64,000 nt of DNA from Tritrichomonas musculus (GCA_039105265.1 JAPFFF010000007.1:3286001-3350000), one strand, 5' to 3'. Counted from the first letter of the stretch, positions 20,941-31,700 are shown. Notes: generated from the letters alone by a model not told the origin. Made by a program: numbers and translations.

Positions 20941-22101
20941 CTAGTCTGTCAACTCAAATTTTACATTATCATCTATTGCCTCTAAAGACTCTAGTAATTC
21001 TTCTATTTTCTCATATTTTTGATTACCTCCTGGTTGTTGCTGGTGTGGCAAATATTGCTCGGACTCATCATTTGTCTCTCCAACTTTAAAAATTATTTGA
21101 AACATTGCATAAGCGCCTAGGAAAGAAGATTCGATGGTTAAATTCACAAAAGGAAAATTATAATTAATATCATTTTCAAAAGAAAGCATCAAAATTTCTA
21201 TAAAATAAATGGATGACATAACAAAAACGCCGCTTAAAATATGAATGATTAAAGCAGAACTACCAGTAGTATTACCTGCTTTGAAAATAAACCAAAAGCC
21301 TAAAATAGGAACAACAAGTCCAGCAAAATTAGATAAAATCATAAGAGCCATTTTTGTTATGCTATTTTGATTATTATGATTTCGGAATAGAAATGATAAA
21401 ATTAAAGTGGAAAGGGGAATCAAAATCATAAATTTGAAAAGCGATGTTTTCTGCCTAACGAGAGGAATGTATTCGGAAAAAATTTCGCACGTGCAACGCC
21501 ACCAGCCAAAACTAAATACAATATAATGTAAGAAGCGCAATGATGGAAAAACTATTGAAATCCATTCAAATGGATCTAGCATAAAAACTACACAGATTTG
21601 TGTAATTAATACTGATCTCAAGACTGACAAATTTTTACCTATTGAAAAAAGTCGGAAGAAAGAAATAAAAATAACAGCTGAAATTAAAATTTTGAGGAAT
21701 ATTAAAAATGCATTTAATTGTGGTTGTTGAAATCGGAAAAACAAGGACGTCTCTGGAGTGATTGGATCAACGTAAATTGAATAATTAGGACAATAATTAT
21801 GTAAACCTAGTGTAAATGGTTTTGCATTTGAAATTAAATAGTTTGAATAAAGTTGTTTGGCGTTACAAAAAATAGTTATTCCGAGTTTTGATGTTTGATT
21901 TTCAGAAAATCTAATAATACTAACTGGGTAGCTTCTTCTCTTTAAATTTACCGTTTTAAGTTTGAAGCCAGTTTGTGTAACTTGAAATGGTTCATAATAT
22001 GAAATGGGACCATTAATTGAAGCCAAAAAGTTAAAAATAAAAAGAAATCCCAAAAAAGAGCATAATAAAGTGGTAAGAGTTTTTCTACTCCATTGAGGCA
22101 T
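20941..22101 (-). CDS. Multi-spanning membrane protein with N-terminal luminal domain
   Basis: A 386-residue protein. After a first hydrophobic segment (TLLCSFLGFLFIFNFLASING) comes a non-hydrophobic, beta-rich region of about 110 residues with NQTS and NYS glycosylation-type sites, then about seven closely spaced membrane helices (from LNAFLIFLKILISAVIFISFF to FLGAYAMFQIIF) and a short acidic Gln-rich cytosolic tail. One TM plus luminal domain plus 7TM is the layout of GOST/Wntless-like Golgi proteins (Wls, TMEM181, GPR108 families). The DPFEWISIVFPSLRFLHY stretch after TM3 is the part I would compare. The assignment rests on architecture, not on a signature. It could equally be a trichomonad-specific receptor. 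ATG 22101 is well defined, with TTTCATTCATT upstream. Confidence 0.6.
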   Translation of the reverse strand: MPQWSRKTLTTLLCSFLGFLFIFNFLASINGPISYYEPFQVTQTGFKLKTVNLKRRSYPVSIIRFSENQTSKLGITIFCNAKQLYSNYLISNAKPFTLGLHNYCPNYSIYVDPITPETSLFFRFQQPQLNAFLIFLKILISAVIFISFFRLFSIGKNLSVLRSVLITQICVVFMLDPFEWISIVFPSLRFLHYIVFSFGWWRCTCEIFSEYIPLVRQKTSLFKFMILIPLSTLILSFLFRNHNNQNSITKMALMILSNFAGLVVPILGFWFIFKAGNTTGSSALIIHILSGVFVMSSIYFIEILMLSFENDINYNFPFVNLTIESSFLGAYAMFQIIFKVGETNDESEQYLPHQQQPGGNQKYEKIEELLESLEAIDDNVKFELTD

Positions 22102-22302
22102 CAGAATTATTAAAAATGGTAAATCAATGAATGAAATGTTATATAAAAAAAATAGTAATTTTTAAAATCCAAATATTTCACAAAATAGAGTTTATAAATA
22201 ATATTGGCTGACAAATATTTCCGGACCTTACAGTAAATACATACTTTTTATTTACTTATGAAACATATTAATTTAATGAATAAAAGTTTTGCTGAATATA
22301 GC

Positions 22303-23649
22303 TCATATATAGAGTCCTTCTGGAATATTCTCTTTCTTTCTATACATAACTTTTTCTCGAGCTTTTTGAAAGTCTACTTGTGTTACTTGCATTCTACCGT
22401 CACGAATTGCGAGCATACCTGCTTCTGAACAGATTGCTTTTATATCTGCACCACTGATTTCCTCTTTCGTTGTTGCAAATTCAAGCAAAGAGACATCTTT
22501 TGCTAACTGCATACGTGCTGTATGAATTTGGAAAATCTTAAGCTTTGTTTTTATGTCAGGAAGAGGAAATTCAATTTTTCTATCAATACGTCCTGGTCGA
22601 ATTAATGCAGGATCAAGGGTCTCGATTCGGTTTGTTGCCATGATAACTTTAATGTCACCTCTATCATCAAATCCATCAAGTTGATTGAGTAATTCAAGCA
22701 TTGTTCGTTGAACTTCTCTTTCGCCAGAGCTGCTACTGTCGTATCTTTTTGTTCCAATAGCATCAATTTCATCGATGAAAACAATTGATGGTGCTAATTC
22801 ATGTGCTGTCTTAAAAAGTTCTCTAACTAATTTTGGACCGTCTCCGAGATATTTTTGAATTAATTCTGATCCAACGACTCTCAAAAAAGTTGCAGATGTA
22901 GAATTGGCAACTGCACGCGCTAAAAGTGTTTTACCTGTTCCAGGAGGTCCGAAAAGAATGACACCTTTTGGTGGTCTAATACCAATATCAGTATACATTT
23001 CAGGATGAGTTAAAGGTAATTCAACAGCTTCTTTTATTTCAACAATTTGATCTTCAAGCCCACCTATGTCACCATAAGATTCAAGAGGGGCATTCTCAAC
23101 TTTCATTACGTTAACTAATGGATTAACATCATCGTCTAATAAACCAACGATTGCAAGAACTTTTTCTTGAAGAAGAACTGATGATCCTATGGCAAGTGCT
23201 TTTCTATCTACAAATGATGCAATTGGAACGTAGAAATCTTGCATTGCTCTAGATACAATAGCATGATCGTCATCAATCATTTCTTCAAGTGTGCCAACAA
23301 GCATAGTTGAACCTCGGATTTCTTCTAATCGACGTCGCATTTCATCTTGTGTCTGTTCGCGAGTAGATAGAGCTACACAATTGTTAATAAATTCTCTTTC
23401 CATTTTTAGCCAATCTGCAACGCGCTGGAGTTTGAGTAACCGTAAATGGCATTTTGAATGGGGAGTAATAGTAGGAAGTTGTGAAAATCTGGCAGATCGT
23501 TGAATTCTCGGTTGTTTTGGCTTCTGATTTTTTTTCTTTGATGGCTTCTGATTTTTTGTTTCTATTTGATCTAACTTTTTGTTGTTTGAATCTTCTGTTG
23601 GATCTTTTCTATCTGGGTCTTCTAATGGAGGAGGATCAGGATTGGACAT
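22303..23649 (-). CDS. RPT2: 26S proteasome regulatory ATPase subunit RPT2 (PSMC1 type)
   Basis: A 448-residue AAA ATPase, close to the 437-440 of yeast and human RPT2. The Walker A GPPGTGKT is at residues about 234-241, Walker B IVFIDEID at about 288-295, and the second region of homology reads [24 protein letters not shown]2-specific blocks include SVGTLEE-like [40 protein letters not shown] and the C-terminal HbYX motif LYI that docks into the 20S alpha ring and opens its gate. The N-terminus is Lys/Pro-rich as in other RPT2s, but begins MSNP rather than the myristoylated MGQ of many eukaryotes. The frame reaches 23676 only through a TTG, so ATG 23649 is the start. Part of the proteasome base in cytosol and nucleus. 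Confidence 0.96.
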   Translation of the reverse strand: MSNPDPPPLEDPDRKDPTEDSNNKKLDQIETKNQKPSKKKNQKPKQPRIQRSARFSQLPTITPHSKCHLRLLKLQRVADWLKMEREFINNCVALSTREQTQDEMRRRLEEIRGSTMLVGTLEEMIDDDHAIVSRAMQDFYVPIASFVDRKALAIGSSVLLQEKVLAIVGLLDDDVNPLVNVMKVENAPLESYGDIGGLEDQIVEIKEAVELPLTHPEMYTDIGIRPPKGVILFGPPGTGKTLLARAVANSTSATFLRVVGSELIQKYLGDGPKLVRELFKTAHELAPSIVFIDEIDAIGTKRYDSSSSGEREVQRTMLELLNQLDGFDDRGDIKVIMATNRIETLDPALIRPGRIDRKIEFPLPDIKTKLKIFQIHTARMQLAKDVSLLEFATTKEEISGADIKAICSEAGMLAIRDGRMQVTQVDFQKAREKVMYRKKENIPEGLYI

Positions 23650-23828
23650 AAATTTAAAATTGAGGCCAATTTTCAAAATTGAAAGAGCTCTAAGTAAATA
23701 AAAGGAGTTAGATTAATCACATAAATTTTAAAAAAAAGTCATCTGAATTGTGATAATATTAGTTGTTTTCTATTTTTGATAAATATTTGTTTTTGGTTTT
23801 ATATAAAGAGATGTTCTTTACTATTATT

Positions 23829-24700
23829 TTATTGAAATAAAGTTGGACATTTGATCAAATCATTTTCGATGACGTTGTAGTGTATAAAACTTTCATATAT
23901 TTGAATTAAATGTAGCAATGTATTAACTGTCTTATAGTCTTTCAATTCGACTAGACGAGCGTGTTCATGCTACAAGTCTTTCATATCATTTTTTTGAAGA
24001 GTTCTGTTAATGTAGTCATATAAATGCAAGTAAAATATATTTTCAATTCATTTCTTCACTAATTCAAGAGTCTCTCATATCGATTGTTCGGTATGGAGTA
24101 ATTCTTCTTCTTTATATGCGTTACATATCCATCCAAGTATTTACTACGATTTCTTCCCAAAAATTACTTAACGCTAGACAACGTACAGATGTATATTTAG
24201 ATCTAATATTTGCTTTAGTAATCCATCTTCATCCAACTTCACTTCTTTGGTTTCAGTTGTATATATCTCAACCTTGTATCTATTTTTCAATAACTTCAAT
24301 ATCTTTCACTCTTTTTTCTTCTATCTTAACTAATATCTTATTGTAATTCATTCTCTATCGATCGATTAAGCTAACTATCTCAATTCGTTATTCATTAATA
24401 ACTGGTATCAACTTGTTAACACAGATGTTTCGATTATATTTCTCTTTAATACATGGATATTCAAGGAGTTCAATATATACATTTACCATTCCCAGTCATT
24501 TATTAAAGCCAATTGGAGCTTCAAAAATAAACTTCTTAGATCTATTTTTTGTAATGCAGCTTCGTACACCAATCAAAGCATTTTTAATTGTCAAATTCAA
24601 TGTTATGAACCAAAATAGATACATTCAATCAAACTACGCCAGAGTTTCATTCACCTATTTGCCCTAGATACTATTGAAAAGTCAATCAAAATTGAACTTA
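23829..24700 (-). pseudogene. Decayed minus-strand gene, family unknown
   Basis: On the minus strand this stretch contains protein-like patches separated by interruptions. The clearest is the terminal patch near 23829-23960, which reads ARLVELKDYKTVNTLLHLI and continues to a stop at 23829-23831; another is near 24200-24300 (VEIYTTETKEVKLDEDG). Codon use in the patches is protein-like while no long open frame survives, so a gene seems to have died here. I do not recognise the family. Plus-strand open frames at 24116-24667 are shadows of it. Confidence 0.4.
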
Positions 24701-25286
24701 AACAGCTCTAAAAAACTCGCTAATAGTCGTTAAAACACACATATCTCATTTTTGATAGTGTATGTTACGTTTTGTGAAACACTTTTCAGATTGTGGTATA
24801 TCTTCATTCAAAATGAAAATGATAAACCAAAAAGGACAAAATCTGATAAACCAGAAGAAATTCAAATTCAGCATCTATTCGGAGCACCACAAATTCAAAA
24901 TTTTAATAGCACATGACAATTTCAATACTTTAATGTAATGCCACCATTCCAATATCATATTGGTGCAACCCAATTCACAAATTTTTATGAGGCAGCACAA
25001 ATTCAAAATTTTTATGGAGCAGAACAAATCCAAAATCTTAATGAAGCAGAGTAGTGATGAATGTCCGGATCGGGGGTCAGATAAATTTCACTTATAACAG
25101 CCAATACCGACCCCAGTTTTGAAGGCCACCTGACTATTTTTGAGTTGACACCAAATGATACTCCTGACTAGGAAGATGTTCACTTATGACCGCCATTCCT
25201 GACCTAGTTTTGAAGGCTATGATGCTTACTACTATTTAGAGAAATTAATATTTTTAAATTAAATTTGAATTTTTATCGTTTTCCAA
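24701..25286. repeat. Short degenerate repeats upstream of the HNH gene
   Basis: Two repeat types. At 24880-25055 a unit close to CAAATTCAAAATTTTTATG plus a GAGCAG/CA linker recurs about four times and would read as IQNFYGA-type peptide units, no longer open throughout. At about 25080-25130 and 25165-25215 a block of roughly 45 bp containing TTCACTTAT, CGCCA/AGCCA and CCTAGTTTTGAAGG is present twice in direct orientation with several differences. Both are unlike the surrounding AT-rich DNA and belong to the accessory island. Confidence 0.45.
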
Positions 25287-25787
25287 ATGGAATCAGTCAG
25301 TGAGATTGAACGCTTACAACTAATGTTTGATGAACTCAAACAGAAGTACCACGAAGAAGTCAAACATAACCAAATGCTTCTAGATGAGGTTTCCAAGTTG
25401 ACCAATATGCTGAACAACGTTGAATTTTCTACCAATGATGATGAAGATATTGAAGAGCTGGAACCTGTTGATGAGGAAGCTGATAGTGAAGAAAATACTG
25501 AATGGCTACCTCTCAAAGGATTTGATGATTATGTGATTATAAATTACTACCCTTACGACATCAAACGTGTATCTACTGATCATATAATCAAGGAGTGTAT
25601 TATTGATGGTTATGTTAGTGTTTCTCTGATTCTTAGATGTAAGCATAAAAAGTGTTTGAAGCATATATTGGTGGCTCGCCAGTTTATTCCCAATGATAAC
25701 CCCAAAAACAAGCGTTATGTTGACCATAAAAATAGGAAACGAGATGACTATCACATATCGAACCTTCGCTGGGTAACTGAAAGTTAG
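25287..25787 (+). pseudogene. HNH/NUMOD-type endonuclease gene, probably broken
   Basis: A 166-codon frame. Residues 1-70 are a coiled coil with an acidic end (EDIEELEPVDEEADSEE). Residues about 72-166 match the NUMOD4/HNH layout seen in phage-like homing endonucleases and in a large family of trichomonad genes: WLPLKGFDDYVIINYYPY, then a beta-rich stretch, KHILVARQFIPN, YVDHKNRKRDDYHISNLRWV (HNH His and Asn present). It stops right after NLRWVTES. Family-like sequence continues to about 26043 in a different frame (for example YEFVKDIPNDSIVVDTYG), so the gene is probably shifted near 25787 and carries at least one further stop. The ATG sits in a leader shared with the gene at 26152. Catalytic residues in the intact part look normal. 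Confidence 0.6.
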
Positions 25788-26151
25788 AATTAGCAAAACA
25801 AATCATCACACTGGGTATTGAATATGAGTTTGTCAAAGATATACCTAATGATTCGATTGTAGTTGATACCTACGGAAAACACAAATTTGAGAACTATTAC
25901 TTTCACAATGACTGATTTTATTTCTACAATGGTATTGAATATAGAGTACTTCATATTTGCACCGATAAGGGAAATAGGAATAAATTCGTAAATGCAATGA
26001 ATACTGAAGGGAATCAAATAAATATTTATTATTCGAAGTTTTAGCAATTATGTAACATTAAGTGAATTCAAATCATTATTTTTGGGATGCATACGAAGTT
26101 GAGAAAACCCTTATTTTGATATTTGAATATTGATTTTTTATCGCATTCCAA

Positions 26152-26574
26152 ATGGAATCCACTCCAAACCATTTCAATGTCTACGAATACATCAACACAC
26201 TAATATCCCTATTGACAAAACCTGATGGATTTTCAAAATGTAATTTCGCAATATTATGTGAAAAGCTTCCATTCAATTTGAAGAACTCATTGTTCTTCGA
26301 GAAGGTTCTATATGTATCACTCCAGAATGATGATGAAACCATTAGATTCTACTCTGATAAGCTCAAGGAGATGAACCTTGAATTTGTCAAATTATCATCC
26401 AATTGTAGGCGCAAATTAAGTGTTAACATGCATGAGTTCTTCCTAAATGGGAATACCGAAAAACATAAATTCAAGGAATCCCATAATTACAACTACTCGA
26501 TTGAGAGAACCAATATAAATACCAAGGATCTCATTGTTAAATTACGTGAAAAATACAATATTGCCAAAACCTGA
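26152..26574 (+). CDS. Small protein sharing the HNH gene leader, unknown
   Basis: A 140-residue soluble protein. The N-terminal 60 residues are helical (YEYINTLISLL ... LPFNLKNSLFF), the middle is charged helix and the end is basic (LREKYNIAKT). No family recognised. What ties it to its neighbour is the start region: TTTTTATCG, two variable bases, then TTCCAAATGGAATC is shared with the HNH gene at 25287, covering the leader and first three codons (MES). This suggests a multicopy family with a common 5' end, or a mobile cassette. No membrane segment or signal peptide is present. Confidence 0.5.
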   Translation: MESTPNHFNVYEYINTLISLLTKPDGFSKCNFAILCEKLPFNLKNSLFFEKVLYVSLQNDDETIRFYSDKLKEMNLEFVKLSSNCRRKLSVNMHEFFLNGNTEKHKFKESHNYNYSIERTNINTKDLIVKLREKYNIAKT

Positions 26575-27128
26575 TAGATTCAATTTTGAACATCTTTATG
26601 AAATATTTGAGTGCGATTTTATGAAAAAGTTTACGATGTCGACCTGTTTTTCTGATGTTTACTCGTTTATCGTCTTACTATACGTTAATTAGCGTATTTC
26701 CTTTAGAGAACGATCATTCTATAGTAAAAAAAAAGAACTTTTAATTTCAAGTTTAGAATTATTAGTCCAAAATACGAGATAAAATGCAATAATGTTCTGC
26801 TTTTTCAGCAAACACGTTCATTTTTTGACTAACAAATGATACATCTAATGGAAAATTGATTGTTTATTGAAAAAGTTCAAGAACCAACTTTGTCTTTAAT
26901 GATCACCAATTTATCATATACAAATATGCAATTATTTTCAATGAATAACTTTTTTCCCCAAATATAACTATAGGCATTGCAATCATATCTTTGATTGCAT
27001 TTTCTCATTAGGCTTTGCTTTTCAAAATAAAATATTTAGACATTAATCATTCAATATTAAAATAACAATTTCTATTTATTTTTTATTTATATCAATTAAA
27101 ACACATATAAAATAACAAATAATTAACA
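26575..27128. other. Spacer at right edge of accessory island
   Basis: No gene. The first 120 bp are less AT-rich than the remainder and may still belong to the island (GTCGACCTG ... ACTCGTTTATCG). Two copies of TGAAAAAGTT occur (about 26618 and 26862). Nothing else is supported. Confidence 0.35.
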
Positions 27129-30100
27129 TTAGGATGGAAATTTGAAATCAGGCTTCATTGATAAAATGCAATGCTTCCAATGTTCATCGAAAGCTTCGCC
27201 CTCTTGTTCAATAGAATGAATATAAGAATTAAATTTCTCAACTCTTTGGGACAATTTCGATTCATATTCATTATAACAGTTATTTCTTTCAATAATCACA
27301 CCACGATGCAAAGATGATTCCAAACTTGATTGAGGAGGCAATTTTTCATTTACTAATTCTTCAGCATTTTTAGATTCATCCTTTTTTCTAGAATCAGCCT
27401 TTCTTGATCTTTTCTGGCCTTTTCTCGAAGTATTAGTATTAGTAGTAGATGTGATAGAAGCGATTGAAGCATTCGAAGTAAGCTGAAGAGTTGAATTAGC
27501 TGAAGGAATGTTCAAAGAACCTGCTGCAATTTGCTCAGCAAATTGAGTAACAAAAGGAACCAATGGACTCATTATTGAATTCATAGTTGGCCAGGTCTTT
27601 TGAGCAAAAGGACGAACAGGATCATTTACAGGGTTCATTGCTCTTCTTTCTTTTTCCTTGAGCATTTCTTTCAGTGTCATTCTTTGAACATTTTCAATGC
27701 CACTTTTGTTGTTCCCTTTTGTTGCATTATAATCAGTCAAATCTTCAGGGAGGACAAAAGCATCAAAAGTTTGTAATAGGACACGTGTTATAAGTGGCAG
27801 ATGACCTATGAAAAGCTGCATTTCTTTATACTCATTGTTTAGAATTGCAAAATTATAATGCTTGACAAGATCAATTTCATTATGTCTTCTTACAACTTCA
27901 GCATCCATTAATTCTTTCAGCATTTTCGAATTGTTGTCATCAAACATTTTAGGATCTAATTTTTTACGATGTTCCTCTTTCTCCTTGATAACTTGGCTGA
28001 ATTCAACTTTAAAGTCACTTTCAATCTTCTCGTGCGAATCGATAAGGTGATTATCATAGAACTTCAAATAGAGCGAATATATGATTGGAACACTTTCAAG
28101 TGCAACTTCAGTAGAACGTTGGATTTGATTTTTGAAACAACGACAACAATCTTCGAGAATCTTTGGCATAATTGACATTGTTTTTTCCCACAATTTCTTA
28201 TTCTGATCGATACATTCATTAGCAACAGCTGGAATCAGAGTAGGTCTTGTTATTTGGTACTTCCTTTGTTTCAAAGAGGCATAATACTCGTTGATTACGG
28301 GAGTTAGTTTAGTAATCATTTCACTGCCAATACTATCAACTTGCCCTTGAATTGTTTGAAGGACTTCATTAGCTTGTTCAGCCTTTGTACGTGAAGTTGT
28401 CACCTTTTTGGCTGAATCAGGCCTAGTTTTGGCTTGACTGAATCTTCTATTGTTTTGCGGTTTCCTAGCAGAGAGAAGACTGTTGTCGTAGATCAATTTC
28501 TCTGCCTCTCCCAGCTCATTCCCAAGGTTGATTGAGAATGGAATTGAATCGAACGATATTTTTGATTTCAAAAAGTTTAAAAAACGAGCTCTTTTGAGGA
28601 TTGCAATTCGCATTGCTTCCAAATTTTCAAATTCTTTTTCAATAGCGAGTTGTGGGTCGTCTGATTTATTTCGGCTAAGTTGAACTTTTTCAATTATTCG
28701 TTTAACATCGGCTTCATTTTGCTTGTTTTTGAAAATCAAAGTGTCAAGCTTCGATTTTGCTTCAGCTTGGGCTGCCTTCATTGCATCAATGAAGACCATG
28801 TCACTTCTATGATGCGGATAGAGAGTATTAAACTCATCTGTTATTGATTTGATTTCAGCATCAACTTCCGTTTTTAGCTCATTCTCTTTGTTATTCAAAG
28901 CCTCAACAATTTGGTTGATTTGAACTTCCATTCTTTCGAAGAATTTCATGCACATATCCCTCTCTTCATCTGAGAAAACTTCTTCTGCCCCTCCGAGTGA
29001 TTTGATGAACCTTTCATTAGAGGATTTGAAGGAAGATATGAAAGATGCCACTTCTTCTTTCTGTGATTCTATTTGCTGACCAAATTTCGTCTGAAAATTT
29101 TTCAAGCGAATCGTGAATTCTTGGTTCAGTTGTTGAAAAGTAGTAGAATTCTTCTGCTTCTCCAGATCATCAATGAAATGATGAAGATCGTGAGTTTCTT
29201 TTTTGACATTTGTTGATAACTTTTCCATTCCAGTTTCAACAGTCTTGAGACCTTTGTTGAAGTCTTGTGTTGCCTTTCGGAAGTATTTTTCTAGTTGGAC
29301 CATTCGCGTTTCAATTTTGATGAGTCTTGTTTGAGCGACATTGAGTTCAATTGAATTAGCCCTTGGCGCATAAGTTCGCATTCTTTCGCTGAGTTCGTTT
29401 GCAAGTTCGTCTCTTTCATGCTCATATGAAGAAGCTTGAACTTCTGTTGCATACATTTTTTCAAATGAGCTGATTAAAGCTTTCCTGAAAACATTCTTCC
29501 ATTCGTCTATTTCGCAGTTTTCAGGAGTATAGACGATAATTGAAATTTCACCAGAATCAGTTTCAAGCAAGGCGCTACTTGATTGACCAGCATCTGCTAA
29601 ATCTAACTCACTATTTGTTGTATTACCACTTAAACTAACAGAGGAGCTATGATTGCTGCTGCTGAGAACTTTATTGATTGAATTAACAATTTTTTTGGTC
29701 TGATTTGTTGTTGTTGATGTTGTTTCAGGGATTTCGTTTGTATCTGCGCTTTCAGTTGGCAATGGTGCTGCTATGATTTGATTTTGCTTGTTGATTTTCG
29801 GGACAATGTTCATGAGGATGAAATCAGGAACTTCGACATCATCAATATCATCAATTTTTGCTTTGTTGTTATTATTATTGCTTCCACCTTTTGAATTGCC
29901 TCCTTTTCCATTTGAAGAACTTTTTGAGCCAGTTGGATTGTTTCCACTTCCACGAACGTTTTTGTTCTGGGCTTGATTCTTACCTCTGCTTCCTTTGCCT
30001 TTAGTTGGGATTGGAGGAAGAGCAGACTCGTCAATGAAATCTTCAATTGGAGGGATGATGCTTAATGGCTCTGATTCCTCAAACTTCCCTCCTCCATTTT

Positions 30101-31700
30101 CAAGTTCAAAGTGAAAAATCTCTATTTTGTCGTTGTCTTTTCCTTTCTTCATTGAGCGCTTCTTTACGGCTCTTGATGTAGGCCTCTTTTGCCTTCTAAC
30201 ACTTTGAGGGGCAGACGATTTCGAATTCGATCGTCCGGAGTTCGCGAGCCAATCAGGAGGATTAGAGGTCTTTCTCATTTTGACAAACGGTAACAATGAA
30301 TTTTCTTGATTTTCAAATATCTGAAGAATTTTGGGTTGCTGTTGATCGTAAATTTCAATTGCTTTATCATAGTAAGTTCGATATTCAGTTTCAATTTTAA
30401 CCAGGATTTGCTTACATGTTGCTACTTGATTATTTATTTCGGGCTCTGAGACAAGCATTTGTATTTCATTAATTTGTTGACGGAGATCATTTTCAAGCTG
30501 ATTCAATAACTCATCTGAGTTCTCTCTTAAAATTTTCTGTGAGTTCGTAACATCATCCTTCGTTTCTTTTGTATTTGAAACGCATTCCTGATACATTTGG
30601 ATTAGAGGCAAAATGAAATCTTTAATTGCATTAAAAGCAGTTTGTATGGCATTCAATCTGTTTTCCCAATATTTTTTTAACTTATTGATAAAGTTATCAC
30701 TGTATTTTCGACATTGCTTGAACATAGGAATAACTTCTGACATGGCTTGATTTGCATCGTTTTCAGTCTTTAGAGTTAAAAGTTCTTTTTCTAAGTTTTC
30801 TACAAGTTCTAAATTTTTCTTTTTTGTATCGTTTATTTGATTTTCAATTTTTTGAATAAATGTATTTATAAAATTTTGGTGTAGCGTTCTCATGTCTTCT
30901 ACTTCGTTCCACCATGGATTAAAATCTTTTTCTTCTGTAAAATTATCAGGTGGCATTATTAATGATACATTCTGAAGTACTTTCTTGAAGCATAAATTGA
31001 ATTTTTTCTGATCATTAAAAAAATCAAAAAAAATTTTATCGAAATTTACCATTTTTTTGAAATCAAGCTGTTCTTTGGCTTCTTCAACAAGAACTGCAAA
31101 TTTATTAACACGCCATTCATCGATCCTTTGTTCAAATTCTTCTTCAGCATCTGCAGAAAGATTTCTGGCATTAATCTCTTCGTTATAAAGTGTCCGAATT
31201 AGAGATGATTTGGTTGATATGTAAGATTCATTTAACCGTTTAACCACACTTTCCAACCTCATTGGTAAAGTGGCAGGAAGCTGGCTCACAAATATTTCAC
31301 ATTGCTTAAATGAATCATTCACCACAGGCTGAAGTTCTGAAAAAGCTTTATCATAAATTATTATTGAGTCTTCACGCAATTTTATTGATTTTTCTATCAT
31401 TTCGTTTCCTATAATTTCGAGCTTTTGTTTGAGTTGATCAAAGTTCATTGCGTTTTTACCCATTGATTCGAGGAATGCACGCTGCTGGTCCAAAAGATTT
31501 TTTTTATCTGATTGATATAATTGCATTCTATTTTGAAGAGATTGACAAGTTGATTGAGACGTTTGCTCAGCTGATTTTTGAAGATGCCCTATTATTTCGA
31601 GATATTTTTGTGTTAGTTTATTTTGATATTGATTTAAGTGTCCAGTTGGCTTGGAATGAGCAGAAATTACATTTTTAGGAAGAAGAGCAACTTCATTCAT
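27129..31700 (-). CDS. Large coiled-coil protein, CCDC180-like
   Basis: A 1,523-residue protein, the largest complete gene in the window. The first 420 residues resemble the N-terminal conserved region (DUF4455) of CCDC180: paired helices with Trp-containing blocks such as IDEWRVNKFAVLVEEAKEQL and DFNPWWNEVEDM, ending in MPPDNFTEEK. A basic, Ser/Gly/Asn-rich disordered linker spans about 500-690 (RRQKRPTSRAVKKRSMKKG). The second helical half, about 750-1,440, may contain the DUF4456-like region. The tail includes another basic Ser-rich insert and ends in helix. Human CCDC180 is a flagellum-associated protein; a link to the axoneme is an inference from weak similarity. The ATG at 31700 is unambiguous. 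Divergent with FCF2, 210 bp apart. Confidence 0.6.
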   Translation of the reverse strand: MNEVALLPKNVISAHSKPTGHLNQYQNKLTQKYLEIIGHLQKSAEQTSQSTCQSLQNRMQLYQSDKKNLLDQQRAFLESMGKNAMNFDQLKQKLEIIGNEMIEKSIKLREDSIIIYDKAFSELQPVVNDSFKQCEIFVSQLPATLPMRLESVVKRLNESYISTKSSLIRTLYNEEINARNLSADAEEEFEQRIDEWRVNKFAVLVEEAKEQLDFKKMVNFDKIFFDFFNDQKKFNLCFKKVLQNVSLIMPPDNFTEEKDFNPWWNEVEDMRTLHQNFINTFIQKIENQINDTKKKNLELVENLEKELLTLKTENDANQAMSEVIPMFKQCRKYSDNFINKLKKYWENRLNAIQTAFNAIKDFILPLIQMYQECVSNTKETKDDVTNSQKILRENSDELLNQLENDLRQQINEIQMLVSEPEINNQVATCKQILVKIETEYRTYYDKAIEIYDQQQPKILQIFENQENSLLPFVKMRKTSNPPDWLANSGRSNSKSSAPQSVRRQKRPTSRAVKKRSMKKGKDNDKIEIFHFELENGGGKFEESEPLSIIPPIEDFIDESALPPIPTKGKGSRGKNQAQNKNVRGSGNNPTGSKSSSNGKGGNSKGGSNNNNNKAKIDDIDDVEVPDFILMNIVPKINKQNQIIAAPLPTESADTNEIPETTSTTTNQTKKIVNSINKVLSSSNHSSSVSLSGNTTNSELDLADAGQSSSALLETDSGEISIIVYTPENCEIDEWKNVFRKALISSFEKMYATEVQASSYEHERDELANELSERMRTYAPRANSIELNVAQTRLIKIETRMVQLEKYFRKATQDFNKGLKTVETGMEKLSTNVKKETHDLHHFIDDLEKQKNSTTFQQLNQEFTIRLKNFQTKFGQQIESQKEEVASFISSFKSSNERFIKSLGGAEEVFSDEERDMCMKFFERMEVQINQIVEALNNKENELKTEVDAEIKSITDEFNTLYPHHRSDMVFIDAMKAAQAEAKSKLDTLIFKNKQNEADVKRIIEKVQLSRNKSDDPQLAIEKEFENLEAMRIAILKRARFLNFLKSKISFDSIPFSINLGNELGEAEKLIYDNSLLSARKPQNNRRFSQAKTRPDSAKKVTTSRTKAEQANEVLQTIQGQVDSIGSEMITKLTPVINEYYASLKQRKYQITRPTLIPAVANECIDQNKKLWEKTMSIMPKILEDCCRCFKNQIQRSTEVALESVPIIYSLYLKFYDNHLIDSHEKIESDFKVEFSQVIKEKEEHRKKLDPKMFDDNNSKMLKELMDAEVVRRHNEIDLVKHYNFAILNNEYKEMQLFIGHLPLITRVLLQTFDAFVLPEDLTDYNATKGNNKSGIENVQRMTLKEMLKEKERRAMNPVNDPVRPFAQKTWPTMNSIMSPLVPFVTQFAEQIAAGSLNIPSANSTLQLTSNASIASITSTTNTNTSRKGQKRSRKADSRKKDESKNAEELVNEKLPPQSSLESSLHRGVIIERNNCYNEYESKLSQRVEKFNSYIHSIEQEGEAFDEHWKHCILSMKPDFKFPS

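Noticed and set aside
25506-26047. Two minus-strand open frames across the HNH gene
   Set aside because: They lie antisense to clearly protein-like HNH sequence and have no recognisable features.
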